41,179 nt of DNA. Origin: Alphaproteobacteria bacterium. GTDB lineage: Bacteria; Pseudomonadota; Alphaproteobacteria; Caulobacterales; Aquidulcibacteraceae. The translations under genes were made by a program, and so were the position numbers. Positions 1-8,481 of this stretch are shown piece by piece. Each line of letters begins with the position of its first letter. Positions within the stretch are counted from its first letter, which is position 1. The notes under the pieces were generated by a model, which had not been told where the DNA came from, did no database searches, and saw only the letters and a program-made list of their open reading frames with translations. Where the stretch lies: NCBI GenBank assembly GCA_016124255.1, contig WGOB01000018.1:1-41179 (forward strand), given 5' to 3'.

Positions 1-321
1 CCCGCCGGGCGCCGCCGCGAACGCCGCCTGAAGCGCGCGCAGCGCGGCGCGCACCGACGGCATGGCCGCGACCACGGACGCCGCGTGGCCGACGCGGGCG
101 GAGCGGATGCGGTCCTCGTCGATGCGTTCTGCATCAAGGCTCTGGGCGGCGGCGACAGCGGCGGCTTCGTCGGCCGGGTCCTGGCCGGCGTCGAGCAGCG
201 CCAGCGCCACGGCGCGGTAGAGCGCGCCGGTGTCGAGGCGGCGGAGCCCGTAGTGCCCGGCCACACGCTTGGCGATGGTGCCCTTGCCGGACGCGGTGGG
301 GCCGTCGATGGCGATAATCAT
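1..321 (-). CDS. cmk: Cytidylate kinase, N-terminal part (runs off the window)
   Basis: CMP/dCMP kinase, a cytosolic enzyme of pyrimidine nucleotide salvage. The minus-strand frame from ATG at 321 reads [19 protein letters not shown], a P-loop (GPTASGKG) at residues 7-14, then a [12 protein letters not shown] segment typical of Cmk. Only the first 107 codons are present; the gene continues past base 1. In many alphaproteobacteria cmk directly follows aroA. Here aroA is on the same strand but about 5 kb away, with six other genes between. The 154 bp between this start and the next gene holds no further gene that I can see. Confidence 0.88.
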   Translation of the reverse strand, partial: MIIAIDGPTASGKGTIAKRVAGHYGLRRLDTGALYRAVALALLDAGQDPADEAAAVAAAQSLDAERIDEDRIRSARVGHAASVVAAMPSVRAALRALQAAFAAAPGG

Positions 322-475
322 TGCGCGGCTGGGTTTAGGCGGCGCGAGCGCGCGAGGGAAGGCGGGGCGCGCGATCGACGAGACCGGCGGCGCCCGCAAC
401 TGCGTGATGCGCTTGCGCGCGGTTGCGCGGGTTCGCATCTCTCCGATACCGTTCGCGGGAGGGCGGAAAAAGGTC

Positions 476-901
476 ATGCAATACGTTTGCGATGCGCCTG
501 GGCGCGCGACGTGGTTTCGCTTCGACACGGAGGCCGAGGCGGAAGACGAGTCGCGGCTGATGGGCCACGCGGTGGAGAAATATTTCAAGCGCGATCTGGA
601 GCGTGCGCGCGCCTCCTACCGGCCGCCGGACGCGGCCGGCATCGAGCGCGATATCGGGCTGAAGGCGCACATCGCGCGGTCGATGCCGGTGTATCTGACG
701 CTGCGCGCCGACGACGGCGAGGGGCTGGCGACGGCGATGCTGCCGCCGCGCGGGCGCAACGAGGCGCATTTCCGCATCATCATCGTCGGGCCCGAGAACG
801 GCGACCCTTATGTGCGTCACGCGGAGGCGATCGCCGCGCTTGCACGTCATTACGGGCTGCGGCTGCCGCGCGACGCGTGTTACCCCTACGCCGACCGCTG
901 A
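476..901 (+). CDS. Hypothetical protein, 141 aa
   Basis: I do not recognise this protein. The ATG at 476 follows a purine-rich stretch (GGGAGGGCGGAAAAAGG) that can serve as ribosome binding site; the frame is open further upstream, but there it would run into the divergent cmk start. The product is soluble, has no signal peptide or membrane segment, and is rich in Arg, Glu and Ala. It starts [19 protein letters not shown] and contains a hydrophobic strand [14 protein letters not shown] near residue 103. It is convergent with the aminotransferase gene, separated by only 5 bp. That the gene is real rests on the binding site, its GC3-biased codons and lack of a better competing frame. Confidence 0.6.
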   Translation: MQYVCDAPGRATWFRFDTEAEAEDESRLMGHAVEKYFKRDLERARASYRPPDAAGIERDIGLKAHIARSMPVYLTLRADDGEGLATAMLPPRGRNEAHFRIIIVGPENGDPYVRHAEAIAALARHYGLRLPRDACYPYADR

Positions 902-906
902 GCCGG

Positions 907-2133
907 TCAGAGTATCGCGTCCAACGCCGCGATCAGCCGGGCGACGTCGTCTTCTGATGTGTAGTGCACGAAGCTCGTGCGCAGGACGCCGTGCGCGGGG
1001 TCGATCCCCTGCGCGGCAAGGCACCGGTTGGCGTAGAAGCCGCCGCCGCCGGCCATGATCCCCATCGGCGCGAGCTTGGCCGCGGCGGCGTGGCCGGGCT
1101 CGGCCAGCGCAAGCGCCACCGTCGGCGCGCGACGGCGCGCGTCGCGCGGGCCGAGCAGCCGCACGGCGTTCTTGGCGAAGAGATAGTCCAACAGCGGCTG
1201 GAGAAGGCGGGTCTCATGGGCGCGCATGATATCGTGCGCGGCGGCGGCTCTGGCCGGCGGGGGCGCATCGTCGCTGCGATAATGATGGCGATAGAGCGCG
1301 TCGACATAATCAGCGACGCCTGCGCAGGCGGCGATCTGGGCGTGATCGGGTCCCGCCGGCGTGAAGCGCTTATAGAGCGTGTCGGCGTTGAACCCGTGGC
1401 CCTGGTTGGGCAGCGCCTCGCCCAGCGCGCGGCGGATCACCATGATCCCCTGATGGGGCCCGTAGGTCTTGTACGCGGAGAAGAGGTAGAGGTCGGCGCC
1501 GAGCGCGGCGACATCGGGTAGGCCGTGCGGCGCATAGGCGACGCCGTCGACGCACACGACCGCGCCGACGGCGTGCGCGCGGCGTGCAATCTCCGCGACA
1601 GGATTGATCTCGGCGACGACGTTCGAGCAGTGCGGAAAGCAGACGAGCTTCACGCGCTCATCCAGCAGCGCGTCGAGCCGGTCGAGCGGCAGGGCGCCGC
1701 TCTCGGGATCAATCGTCCATTCCCTGATCGCAAGGCCGCGATCCGCGAGCCGGCGCCACGGGCCCGAATTGGCCACGTGGTCCTGCTCGGTGACGATGAT
1801 GGCGTCGCCCGGGCTGAGCATCTCGCCGAAGGCCTGGGCGAGCACATAGGTGTTCTGCGTCGTTGACGGGCCGAAACTCACCTCGTCGGTCTCTACGTTC
1901 ATAAGCGCGGCCAGGCGGACGCGCGCTTCGTCCATTTCTTCGCCGCCCAGGCGCGAGGCGTCATAGGGCCCGTAGGGCTGCACCTTTCTCTCGCGATAGA
2001 AGCGGGTGAGCCGATCGACGACGTGGACGCAAGGATATGAGCCGCCGGCGTTCTCGAAAAACGCGCGGTCGCGCAAGTCGGGATGCGAGAAGGCTGGAAA
2101 CTGGGCGCGGACGAAGCCGAGATCGAGCGTCAT
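907..2133 (-). CDS. Class V aminotransferase (cysteine desulfurase-like)
   Basis: PLP-dependent enzyme of fold type I, class V (the cysteine desulfurase/kynureninase-like superfamily), 408 aa. Visible features are the N-terminal FENAGGSYP substrate/cofactor loop, SFGPSTTQNTYVLAQAFG (phosphate binding), TEQDHVANSGPWRRLA, the VCVDGVAYAPHG aspartate that contacts the pyridine nitrogen, and the SAYKTYGPHQG Schiff-base lysine. I chose ATG 2133 (MTLDLGFVRAQFPAF), since relatives begin this way. An in-frame TTG at 2169 lies within a TTGACA that looks more like a -35 box. The real substrate cannot be read from sequence; no Suf or Isc genes are near, so an Fe-S role is not indicated. Confidence 0.85.
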   Translation of the reverse strand: MTLDLGFVRAQFPAFSHPDLRDRAFFENAGGSYPCVHVVDRLTRFYRERKVQPYGPYDASRLGGEEMDEARVRLAALMNVETDEVSFGPSTTQNTYVLAQAFGEMLSPGDAIIVTEQDHVANSGPWRRLADRGLAIREWTIDPESGALPLDRLDALLDERVKLVCFPHCSNVVAEINPVAEIARRAHAVGAVVCVDGVAYAPHGLPDVAALGADLYLFSAYKTYGPHQGIMVIRRALGEALPNQGHGFNADTLYKRFTPAGPDHAQIAACAGVADYVDALYRHHYRSDDAPPPARAAAAHDIMRAHETRLLQPLLDYLFAKNAVRLLGPRDARRRAPTVALALAEPGHAAAAKLAPMGIMAGGGGFYANRCLAAQGIDPAHGVLRTSFVHYTSEDDVARLIAALDAIL

Positions 2134-2284
2134 GGACGAGGCAACACCGCTCGGGCGTGGTCTTGTCAAGCGCAGGGTTGAGCGTCGCTGAGGACGAGTT
2201 AAGAACCCGTGGGCTGTCGCCTGCGCGCGGGGCGCCTATATCTCGCGGACAGCCAGAAATCGAAGCCAGAAGTCGAGGGAAGCG

Positions 2285-3172
2285 ATGACCGACGCCGCCT
2301 ACACGCCACCGAAGGTATGGAGCTGGAACACCGAGAAGGATTTGGGGCGGTTCCAGGCGATCAATCGTCCGATCGCGGGACCCACGCATGATAAGGATCT
2401 GCCGGTCGGGCGCCATCCGCTGCAGCTCTATTCGCTGGCCACGCCCAATGGCGTGAAAGTGACGGTCATGCTGGAAGAGCTGCTCGCGCTCGGGCATGCG
2501 GGCGCGGAGTACGATGCGTGGCTGATCAAGATCAATGACGGGGACCAGTTCGGCAGCGGGTTTGTCGCGGTCAATCCCAACTCCAAGATTCCGGCCCTGC
2601 TTGACCGCAGCGATCCGGCGCGGCCGATCCGTGTGTTCGAATCCGGCGCCATCCTGGTGCATCTCTCGGAGAAATTCGGCGGCGCGTTTCTGCCGCGCGA
2701 TCCGGCGCAGCGGGCGGAAGCGCTTTCATGGCTCTTCTGGCAGATGGGCGCTGCGCCCTATCTCGGCGGCGGCTTCGGGCACTTCTACGCGTATGCGCCG
2801 CAGAAGATCGAGTACGCCATCGATCGCTTTGCGATGGAAGTGAAGCGGCAGCTCGATGTGCTCGAACGGCGGCTCGGCGAGAGCCGCTTTCTCGCCGGAG
2901 ACGCGTACACGATCGCGGACATGGCGGTGTGGCCTTGGTATGGCGCGCTGGCGAAGGGACTGCTTTACGGCGCAGGCGAATTCCTTTCGGTGCACGAATA
3001 CACAAACGTCCAGCGCTGGACGGACGAGATCGCGGCGCGGCCGGCGGTGAAGCGTGGGCGGATGGTCAATCGCGGCTGGGGCGAGCCGTCGAGCCAATTG
3101 CTCGAACGCCACGACGCCAGCGATTTCGAGACGAAAACGCAAGATAAAGTGCAGGCCGCGGCGGCGGAGTAG
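2285..3172 (+). CDS. yghU: YghU-type glutathione S-transferase / disulfide-bond oxidoreductase
   Basis: GST-superfamily protein of 295 aa, the usual length for the YghU/YfcG Nu-class branch, which acts as glutathione-dependent disulfide reductase or peroxidase. The thioredoxin-like N-domain has LYSLATPNGVKVTVMLEEL (residues about 49-67), NPNSKIPALLDR (cis-Pro loop) and the glutathione-contacting VFESGAILVHL. The helical C-domain has the FLAGDAYTIADMAVWPWY N-capping motif. ATG 2285 is preceded by AGGGAAG. The beta-lactamase gene starts 4 bp after its stop, so the two are probably co-transcribed. Confidence 0.9.
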   Translation: MTDAAYTPPKVWSWNTEKDLGRFQAINRPIAGPTHDKDLPVGRHPLQLYSLATPNGVKVTVMLEELLALGHAGAEYDAWLIKINDGDQFGSGFVAVNPNSKIPALLDRSDPARPIRVFESGAILVHLSEKFGGAFLPRDPAQRAEALSWLFWQMGAAPYLGGGFGHFYAYAPQKIEYAIDRFAMEVKRQLDVLERRLGESRFLAGDAYTIADMAVWPWYGALAKGLLYGAGEFLSVHEYTNVQRWTDEIAARPAVKRGRMVNRGWGEPSSQLLERHDASDFETKTQDKVQAAAAE

Positions 3173-3175
3173 GCG

Positions 3176-4048
3176 ATGCGGTCGTTGTCGCGCCGCACGG
3201 TCGTCATCAGCGCTGCGGCGGCTGGCGCGTGCGCCGGGGCGCCGGCGGGCGATGCACCATGGGACGCTCGGATCGCGCAGATCGAGCGAAGCGTCGGCGG
3301 GCGGCTCGGCGTGTCGGCGGCGTCGCTGGACGATGCGACGGCGATTCATTTCCGCGGCGATGAGCGCTTCGCGATGTGTTCGACGTTCAAGGCGGCCTTG
3401 GCGGCATGCATTCTTGCGCACGTTGAAAGCGGCGCGCTCGCGCTCGATCAGCCGCTGCCGTTCAGCGAAGCCGATCTCCTCGACTACGCTCCGGTGGCGC
3501 GGGCGCGCTTGAGAGAGGGTGCGCTCGGCGTTGAAGAGGCGTGCGCCGCGGCCGTGCAGGTGAGCGACAACACGGCGGCCAATCTTCTCCTGGCGCAGAT
3601 CGGCGGGCCCGAGGGCTTCACCGCGTATATGCGCTCGCTCGGCGACACCGCGACGCGGCTTGACCGCAACGAGCCGACGCTCAACACCAATCTGCCGGAT
3701 GATCCGCGCGACACCACTACGCCGCGCGCGATGCGCGCGACTTTGGCGCGGCTTGTCTACGGCGATGCGGGGTTCCCGGCGTCGTCGCGCGCGTTGCTCA
3801 AGAATTGGATGCAATCGTCGACGACGGGATTGCAGCGCGTCCGCGCCGGTCTGCCGCAGGGGTGGATGGCCGGGGACAAGACCGGCACGAGCGGCAATGG
3901 CGCGGTGAACGACATCGTGTTCTTCGAGCCGCCGAACAGGCCTGCAGTTGTCGCCGCGGTCTATCTCAATGCGCCGGGCGCGTCCGCCGAGGCAGCGGCA
4001 GCCGCCCATGCAATGGTGGGGCGGCTGCTCGCAGAGGCGTTCGGCTGA
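3176..4048 (+). CDS. bla: Class A beta-lactamase (serine hydrolase)
   Basis: Periplasmic serine beta-lactamase, 290 aa, with every class A landmark: STFK at residues 69-72 (nucleophile Ser69), SDN at 130-132, RNEPTLN with general-base Glu166 and Asn170, and KTG at 235-237. The numbering nearly coincides with the standard Ambler scheme. A Cys precedes the nucleophile, but there is no Cys just after KTG (TSGNG follows), so the 69-238 disulfide of class A carbapenemases is not expected. The N-terminus MRSLSRRTVVISAAAAGACAG has a twin-Arg-like pair, a hydrophobic stretch and a possible lipobox. The start has GGAG seven bases upstream, inside the end of the GST gene. No AmpR-type regulator is adjacent. 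Substrate range cannot be predicted. Confidence 0.9.
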   Translation: MRSLSRRTVVISAAAAGACAGAPAGDAPWDARIAQIERSVGGRLGVSAASLDDATAIHFRGDERFAMCSTFKAALAACILAHVESGALALDQPLPFSEADLLDYAPVARARLREGALGVEEACAAAVQVSDNTAANLLLAQIGGPEGFTAYMRSLGDTATRLDRNEPTLNTNLPDDPRDTTTPRAMRATLARLVYGDAGFPASSRALLKNWMQSSTTGLQRVRAGLPQGWMAGDKTGTSGNGAVNDIVFFEPPNRPAVVAAVYLNAPGASAEAAAAAHAMVGRLLAEAFG

Positions 4049-4060
4049 TGTGCGTGCGCT

Positions 4061-4079
4061 GCGGCGGTCAGGCCGCCGC
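4061..4079. terminator. GC-rich hairpin between convergent genes (possible terminator)
   Basis: GCGGCGG and CCGCCGC form a perfect 7-bp stem around the loop TCAGG, just downstream of the beta-lactamase stop and overlapping the stop codon of the convergent membrane protein gene. There is no T tract, so intrinsic termination is uncertain. Confidence 0.3.
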
Positions 4080-4505
4080 GAGGCGGGCGTTCTCGCGGAG
4101 CACGCCGGACGCGAGGACCGGCAGAAGATACGTGACGAGGAAGCCGGTGTTGGCGATCGCGTTCACCGGGACGCCGGCGGCGACGGACAAGGCGCTGTCG
4201 ATCCCGAACCAGGCGAGCATCGCAAATGTCAACGTCCGCCAGACCGGCGCGCCGACGCGTTCGGCGGCGGCGATCATCCCGTAGATCGTGATCGCCCATC
4301 CGATCAGCACCGCGCCCAGAACGGCCACGGTGAAGCGCAGGTCTTCGGCGAATGCGCTGCGCCCGTCGAGCGGCCAGTAGACAGCGTCGTAGTAGAGGCG
4401 TGCGACCGCATCGGTTGCGGGAAAGGCGGCGGCGGCGAAGATCGCGCCAAGGGCCAGCGTCGCTGCACACCAGGCGAACATCCACGTCTTCCAAAACCCG
4501 GTCAT
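4068..4505 (-). CDS. Small four-helix membrane protein, hypothetical
   Basis: Inner membrane protein of 145 aa, not recognised beyond that. It has about four hydrophobic segments (near residues 8-27, 53-77, 87-105 and 112-132), starts MTGFWKTWMFAWCAATLALG and ends with a short Arg/Ala tail. ATG 4505 is supported by GGAG about 9 bases upstream. It is divergent from the XRE regulator, with 72 bp between starts, so the regulator may control it; this is inference from position. Confidence 0.72.
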   Translation of the reverse strand: MTGFWKTWMFAWCAATLALGAIFAAAAFPATDAVARLYYDAVYWPLDGRSAFAEDLRFTVAVLGAVLIGWAITIYGMIAAAERVGAPVWRTLTFAMLAWFGIDSALSVAAGVPVNAIANTGFLVTYLLPVLASGVLRENARLAAA

Positions 4506-4577
4506 GATGAAGCTCCACGTTGTTTCATGCCTGGACGGTGCGGGGCGTACGTAAGCGCTGCAATTACCCGGAAGGTC

Positions 4578-5423
4578 ATGGACAGTGCGGCGTCGCCGCG
4601 GCTTAGTGCAGCCATGGCGATCGACGACGCAGGCACGGACCAACACGAACGCGGCGCGTTCGCGGACACGCTGCGGGAATGGCGGCGCGTGCGCGGCATG
4701 AGCCAGCTCGACCTTGCGCTCGCCATCGATGCGTCGGCGCGGCATCTCTCCTTCATGGAAACGGGCCGTGCGCGTCCCAGCCGCGACATGGCCGAGCGGC
4801 TGTGCGAGGCGCTGATGCTGCCGCGTGCGGCGCGCAACGCGATGCTGACGGCGGCGGGATTTGCGCCGCTCTATCCCGCGACGCCGCTGGAAGATGAGGC
4901 GCTGGGGCCCTTTCGCGCCGCGCTTCAGGAAATGATGGAGCGGCATGCGCCGAATCCCGCACTGCTGTGCGACCGGCGATGGACGATCCTGGACGCCAAC
5001 ACGACGGCGCGCACGCTGCTTTCGACGCTGCATGGCGAAGGCGCGGGGGAAATGAATATGATCCGGATGCTGACGCAGAGTCCGCGCGCGCCGGAGGTCG
5101 TGCTCAATCTCGGCGAAGTGCTGGAGGAGATGGCGGGGCGGATCCGGCTGGAAGCGCTGGAGGCGGGCCAGGATCCTGAGTTGCTGCGCCTGTTGGACCT
5201 GCTGGAAACGGCCCAGGATGCGCATCCCCCGCCGCGGGCGGCGGCGGCGCGCCGACCGCTTGTGCCTTTGATCGTGCGCGGCCCGGCAGGGCCGTTGAAA
5301 TTTCTCTCCGCAATCGCGCAGTTTGGAACGAGCGAGGATGTAACGATCCGCGATATCCGGTTGGAGCTCTTGTTTCCGGCGGACTCGGCGACGCGCGCCG
5401 CAATGGCCGCGTTCTCTAGCTGA
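4578..5423 (+). CDS. XRE-family transcriptional regulator with MmyB-like ligand-binding domain
   Basis: DNA-binding regulator, 281 aa. Residues about 22-80 are a helix-turn-helix: [19 protein letters not shown] followed by [20 protein letters not shown]. The rest ([24 protein letters not shown] to a final [14 protein letters not shown]) matches the PAS-like MmyB ligand-binding domain often fused to this helix-turn-helix in actinobacterial and proteobacterial regulators. ATG 4578 lies just behind GGAAGG; an internal ATG at 4614 is an alternative without a clear binding site. The gene overlaps the end of convergent aroA by 8 bp. Likely target: the divergent membrane protein gene. Confidence 0.86.
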   Translation: MDSAASPRLSAAMAIDDAGTDQHERGAFADTLREWRRVRGMSQLDLALAIDASARHLSFMETGRARPSRDMAERLCEALMLPRAARNAMLTAAGFAPLYPATPLEDEALGPFRAALQEMMERHAPNPALLCDRRWTILDANTTARTLLSTLHGEGAGEMNMIRMLTQSPRAPEVVLNLGEVLEEMAGRIRLEALEAGQDPELLRLLDLLETAQDAHPPPRAAAARRPLVPLIVRGPAGPLKFLSAIAQFGTSEDVTIRDIRLELLFPADSATRAAMAAFSS

Positions 5424-6720
5424 TGTCGGCGCCGAGGCGGCGCATGAAGGCGGCGAAAGCTGGGAAGCTCGTGTCGATCATGTCCGCTTCGTCGACCTTG
5501 ACTGGCGCGCGCGCGGCAAGCCCGAGCACAAGGTGCGCCATCGCGATGCGGTGATCGCCTGTGGTGGCGACGCGTGCGCCGCCCGGCGGGGGCGTTCCGT
5601 CGGCCGTGACGATAAATCCGTCGGCTTCCTCTTCAACGGCGACGCCGCAGGCGCGCAGGCCTTGCGTCATCAGCGCGATGCGGTCGCTTTCCTTCACCCG
5701 CATCTCGCCGACGCCGCGCATGATCGTCTCTCCGGATGCGAAGGCTGCGGCCACCGCGAGGATCGGATATTCGTCGATCATGCTCGGCGCGCGTTCAGGG
5801 GGAACGACCACGCCGCGCAGGGGGGAATGCGAGACGATCACGTCGCCGATCGTCTCGCCGGTCTCGGCGCGCTCGTTTTCGATGCGCAGATCGGCGCCCA
5901 TGTCGCGCAACGTCTCAAAGAGGCCGGTGCGCAGCGGGTTGAGCAGAACGCCGGTCAGGCGGATGTGCGAGCCTGGCGTGATCAGCGCGGCCACGATCGG
6001 AAACGCCGCAGAGGATGGGTCTGCGGGCGCCCTGATATGCGCGGGGCTCAGCCGCTGGCCGCCGGCGATCGCGATGCGCCAGCCGGCAGGCGTCTCCCCG
6101 CCTTCGAGGCGCGCGCCGAAACCCTGGAGCATGCGCTCGGTGTGGTCGCGGGTGCGTTCCGGCTCGATGATCTCGGTCAGCCCCTCTGCGTTGAGCCCGG
6201 CGAGCAGGATCGCCGACTTCACCTGCGCCGACGCCACCGGCAGCGTGTACGCGATGGCGGAAAGGCCGCCGCCGTCGAGTGTAGCGGGCAGACGGCCGCC
6301 GTCCGCGCAGACCGCACGCACGCCCATCTGCATGAGAGGGTCGAGCACGCGGCGCATTGGGCGGCGACGAAGCGAGGCGTCGCCTGTCAGCGTTGCGCGG
6401 ATCGGGTAGCCGGCGATCGCGCCCATGAGCAGGCGCACCCCGGTGCCGGCGTTGCCGCAATCGATGTCGTCGCGCGGCGCAGCCAGGCGGCCCCTGCCGC
6501 GGATGCGCCAGCAGTCTTCGCCCGTGCGGTCCAGATCGGCGCCGAGCGCGCGGACAGCCGCCGCCGTCGCCAGCACGTCGGCGCCTTCCAGAATCTGGTC
6601 GGCCTGCGACACGCCATCGGCCATCGCCGCCAGAAGCAGCGCGCGATGGGAAATGGACTTATCGCTGGGGGGGCGGGCCACGCCGGTGAGCGGGCCCGCA
6701 GGTCGCGCTTCGAGCTGCAT
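5416..6720 (-). CDS. aroA: 3-phosphoshikimate 1-carboxyvinyltransferase (EPSP synthase)
   Basis: Sixth step of the shikimate pathway: transfers enolpyruvyl from PEP to shikimate 3-phosphate in the cytosol. 434 aa, full length. Motifs are [21 protein letters not shown] near the N-terminus, [17 protein letters not shown] (PEP-binding loop, with Gly where glyphosate-tolerant forms often have Ala), [38 protein letters not shown], and [14 protein letters not shown] near the C-terminus. It resembles the alphaproteobacterial branch. It is divergent from the TIGR02300 gene, the usual alphaproteobacterial arrangement, but cmk is not next to it here. Confidence 0.95.
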   Translation of the reverse strand: MQLEARPAGPLTGVARPPSDKSISHRALLLAAMADGVSQADQILEGADVLATAAAVRALGADLDRTGEDCWRIRGRGRLAAPRDDIDCGNAGTGVRLLMGAIAGYPIRATLTGDASLRRRPMRRVLDPLMQMGVRAVCADGGRLPATLDGGGLSAIAYTLPVASAQVKSAILLAGLNAEGLTEIIEPERTRDHTERMLQGFGARLEGGETPAGWRIAIAGGQRLSPAHIRAPADPSSAAFPIVAALITPGSHIRLTGVLLNPLRTGLFETLRDMGADLRIENERAETGETIGDVIVSHSPLRGVVVPPERAPSMIDEYPILAVAAAFASGETIMRGVGEMRVKESDRIALMTQGLRACGVAVEEEADGFIVTADGTPPPGGARVATTGDHRIAMAHLVLGLAARAPVKVDEADMIDTSFPAFAAFMRRLGADIS

Positions 6721-6941
6721 GGCGGCCTTGGAACCTAAGTTGCGGCGCGGAGCCGGAAAATCGTGCCCGAAATCGCCCGCGCGCGCGGCTCAACCTGCTC
6801 AGCGACAAAGCTTTTGACAGGGGGGCCGGTGCGTGGCAAGCGAGCGCGCCGAAATTCCAGGGTCGCTCGCTCGGGGCCGCGGTTCGGCGGCGGATCACAT
6901 GGGCGACGACAGTCTTGGGCGGAAGCCCGCGGGAGGCGCGT

Positions 6942-7433
6942 GTGGCCAAAGCTTCGTTGGGCGAGAAGCAGGTTTGTCCCAATTGCGGCTCTAAATTCTA
7001 CGATCTCGGGCGCCGGCCCGCGACCTGTCCCAAGTGCCAGACGGTTTTCGATCCGGCCGACGAATCGGTGCGGGCGCGGCGGTCGCGCTCGCGGGTCGCG
7101 ACCTATGAGCCGGCGGAAGAGGAAGAAGAGGTCGAAGCTGAAGACGCCGACGCCGAAGCGACTGCAGACGGCGACGACGACGAGGAGCAAACCGAGGACT
7201 CAACCGAGCTCGACGCGGAGACGAACGACGATCCCCCGACCATGTCGGACGACGACGAAGAGGAGGGCGATACGCCCGACGGCGAGATTCCCCCCGGCTT
7301 CAACGAAGACGACGGCGAAGTGGAGGACGACGGCGAAGACGACGGGGTGCCGCTGCTCGAAGACGAAGAGGATTTCTCCGAGGACGATCTGGAAATCCCG
7401 GATGACGACGACGACAGCGACGGCGACCGCTAG
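6942..7433 (+). CDS. TIGR02300 family protein: zinc ribbon with acidic tail
   Basis: Uncharacterised alphaproteobacterial family. The N-terminus has a zinc ribbon-like CPNCGSKFYDLGRRP...CPKCQ with four Cys (residues about 11-35); after that nearly the whole C-terminal two-thirds is Asp/Glu-rich low complexity. I placed the start at GTG 6942 (VAKASLGEKQVCPNCG) because the family begins this way and GGGAGG lies seven bases upstream; an ATG at 6915 would add nine residues. It is divergent from aroA. Function unknown. The 221 bp between it and aroA contains a TTGACA at 6814 without a convincing -10. Confidence 0.88.
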   Translation: MAKASLGEKQVCPNCGSKFYDLGRRPATCPKCQTVFDPADESVRARRSRSRVATYEPAEEEEEVEAEDADAEATADGDDDEEQTEDSTELDAETNDDPPTMSDDDEEEGDTPDGEIPPGFNEDDGEVEDDGEDDGVPLLEDEEDFSEDDLEIPDDDDDSDGDR

Positions 7434-7488
7434 TTCGGCGCGCCGCGGGCTGGCGGATGGCGCTTGCGGCCACGGGGCGGCGCGCGTA

Positions 7489-7543
7489 CATCAGCGGTCC
7501 TTCCGGGCGGCCGCCCAAAGCCGCCCTGCCACGCCCGCTGATG
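7489..7543. terminator. Nested inverted repeat downstream of the TIGR02300 gene
   Basis: CATCAGCG (7489-7496) pairs with CGCTGATG (7536-7543), and inside it GGGCGGC (7505-7511) pairs with GCCGCCC (7520-7526). This gives a long two-part hairpin between the acidic protein gene and the tRNA. It could end transcription or isolate the tRNA promoter, but no T run follows. Confidence 0.35.
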
Positions 7544-7562
7544 CGGCGACCGGCGAACGGAT

Positions 7563-7638
<76 letters not shown>

Positions 7639-7699
7639 ATCACCCTCGCTAACCGAAACTTGGTGCTGCCTGACAAGGCTCGGAATAGTCGCGAGAAGT

Positions 7700-7812
7700 G
7701 CGCGAACGAAGTCGAAGAACAGCTCCAACGGGGTAGCGGGATGGTGTTCCTCGTGGGTGGAACGCGGTGGCAGTGGAAGCATATGCATAGCGGCGCGCCT
7801 GTTGTAGGGCAT
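7700..7812 (-). pseudogene. LtrA-like gene remnant (N-terminal fragment)
   Basis: The minus-strand frame from ATG 7812 (or 7788) reads RSTHEEHHPATPLELFFDF, which matches the hallmark N-terminus of low temperature requirement A (LtrA) membrane proteins. After FFDF the similarity ends at about 7705, where the family would continue with long hydrophobic helices; instead the frame runs into the tRNA. What remains is about 35 codons of a protein that is normally near 350-400 aa. The match is from memory of the family motif. Confidence 0.55.
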
Positions 7813-7859
7813 CAGTTCCGCTATGGCGCAGGTGGGAGGCCCGCTTCGCGACCGTCGGT

Positions 7860-8000
7860 CTATTGTCGCGGGATACGGCCGGACTCGATCAGCTGCTGAA
7901 ACATCTCGCGCACGCCGATGCGCACATCGCGATACGTCATGCCGAGTTCGCCCTTGCCCTTGCTGTTGTCGGCGCGCCAGGGCAGGCCCTCGTCGATGAC
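7860..8000 (-). pseudogene. NAD-dependent epimerase/reductase gene remnant (C-terminal fragment)
   Basis: The minus-strand frame ending at TAG (7862-7860) reads DNSKGKGELGMTYRDVRIG then VREMFQQLIESGRIPRQ, the typical C-terminus of extended-SDR aldehyde/dihydroflavonol reductases, in which a Ser/Lys 'KA..ELG' helix is followed by 'F.PL..TV.EM..QLI..G'. About 45 codons are recognisable. Upstream (8000 and beyond) the frame turns Arg-rich and meets another gene fragment on the opposite strand. The rest of the gene is missing. Confidence 0.6.
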
Positions 8001-8165
8001 GACCCTTCGACGGCGTTTGCGTTGATGTTTCATGATCCCGACTGGGAAGACGAACTGCTGCAGGACGCGCTTGCCGGACCCGCTTTCTTTGTCGGAGCGG
8101 TGGGCGCTCGCGCGACCCATGCGCGTCGTTGTGAACGGCTCCGCAACAAGGCGGTGGGCGTCGAC
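7998..8165 (+). pseudogene. XdhC-family gene remnant (internal fragment)
   Basis: The plus-strand frame reads DPSTAFALMFHDPDWEDELL then QDALAGPAFFVGAVGARATH and ARRCERLR. This matches the Rossmann-domain segment of XdhC, the xanthine dehydrogenase maturation factor (typical 'THD...D...L..AL.S.AFYIGALGSRRTHA.R..RL'). The C-terminal 'IHGPIGLDIGA' block and the N-terminal half are absent, and the frame stops at 8186. It is an isolated piece of about 55 codons that abuts the epimerase piece on the other strand. Confidence 0.6.
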
Positions 8166-8182
8166 GCCGGCAGGCCGCGCTC

Positions 8183-8224
8183 TTGACGCGGTACGTTTTG
8201 TTGTGTATACACAATATAACGTAC
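8183..8224 (+). promoter_or_regulatory. Promoter with a 34-bp palindromic operator, likely autoregulated
   Basis: TTGACG (8183-8188), a 17-bp spacer and TATACA (8206-8211) form a good promoter for the small XRE gene. Its -10 lies at the centre of a palindrome spanning 8191-8224: outer arms GTACGTT/AACGTAC and core TTGTGTATACACAA share the same centre (8207.5), and 15 of 17 base pairs are symmetric. A dimeric regulator bound here would block RNA polymerase. The obvious candidate is the XRE protein encoded just downstream. Confidence 0.7.
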
Positions 8225-8240
8225 TCATTGGATTCCAGAC

Positions 8241-8477
8241 GTGGCCATTCACAACAGGCTGAGTGTGTTCCGGGCGGACCACGCCATGAGCCGCAAGGAT
8301 CTGGCCGAGAGGGTCGGGGTGAACCCGCAGACCATCGGCTATCTCGAACGCGGCGACTACGCGCCGTCGGTCGAGCTGGCGCTCAAGCTTGCGGCGGTGT
8401 TCGACGCGCCGGTGGAGGCGCTGTTCTCGTTGCAGCCGTTTGCGCCGCTCGCGCACAGTCTCAAGAACGGGGGTTGA
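8241..8477 (+). CDS. Small XRE-family transcriptional regulator
   Basis: A helix-turn-helix protein of 78 aa, essentially only the DNA-binding domain: NRLSVFRADHAMSRKDLAERVGV, NPQTIGYLERGDYAPSVELALKLA, then VFDAPVEALFSLQPF. This is the compact YozG/SinR-like type that is often followed by a membrane protein gene. The start is GTG 8241; no ATG is available in frame and the Shine-Dalgarno is weak. It is likely the first gene of an operon with the membrane protein 4 bp downstream and likely binds the palindrome in its promoter (inference). Confidence 0.87.
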   Translation: MAIHNRLSVFRADHAMSRKDLAERVGVNPQTIGYLERGDYAPSVELALKLAAVFDAPVEALFSLQPFAPLAHSLKNGG

Positions 8478-8481
8478 AGGC

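Noticed and set aside
2726-4009. A 427-residue open frame on the minus strand.
   Set aside because: Antisense of the GST and beta-lactamase genes; Arg-rich with no recognisable motif.
6814-6842. TTGACA upstream of the TIGR02300 gene as a promoter.
   Set aside because: No acceptable -10 hexamer at 16-18 bp.
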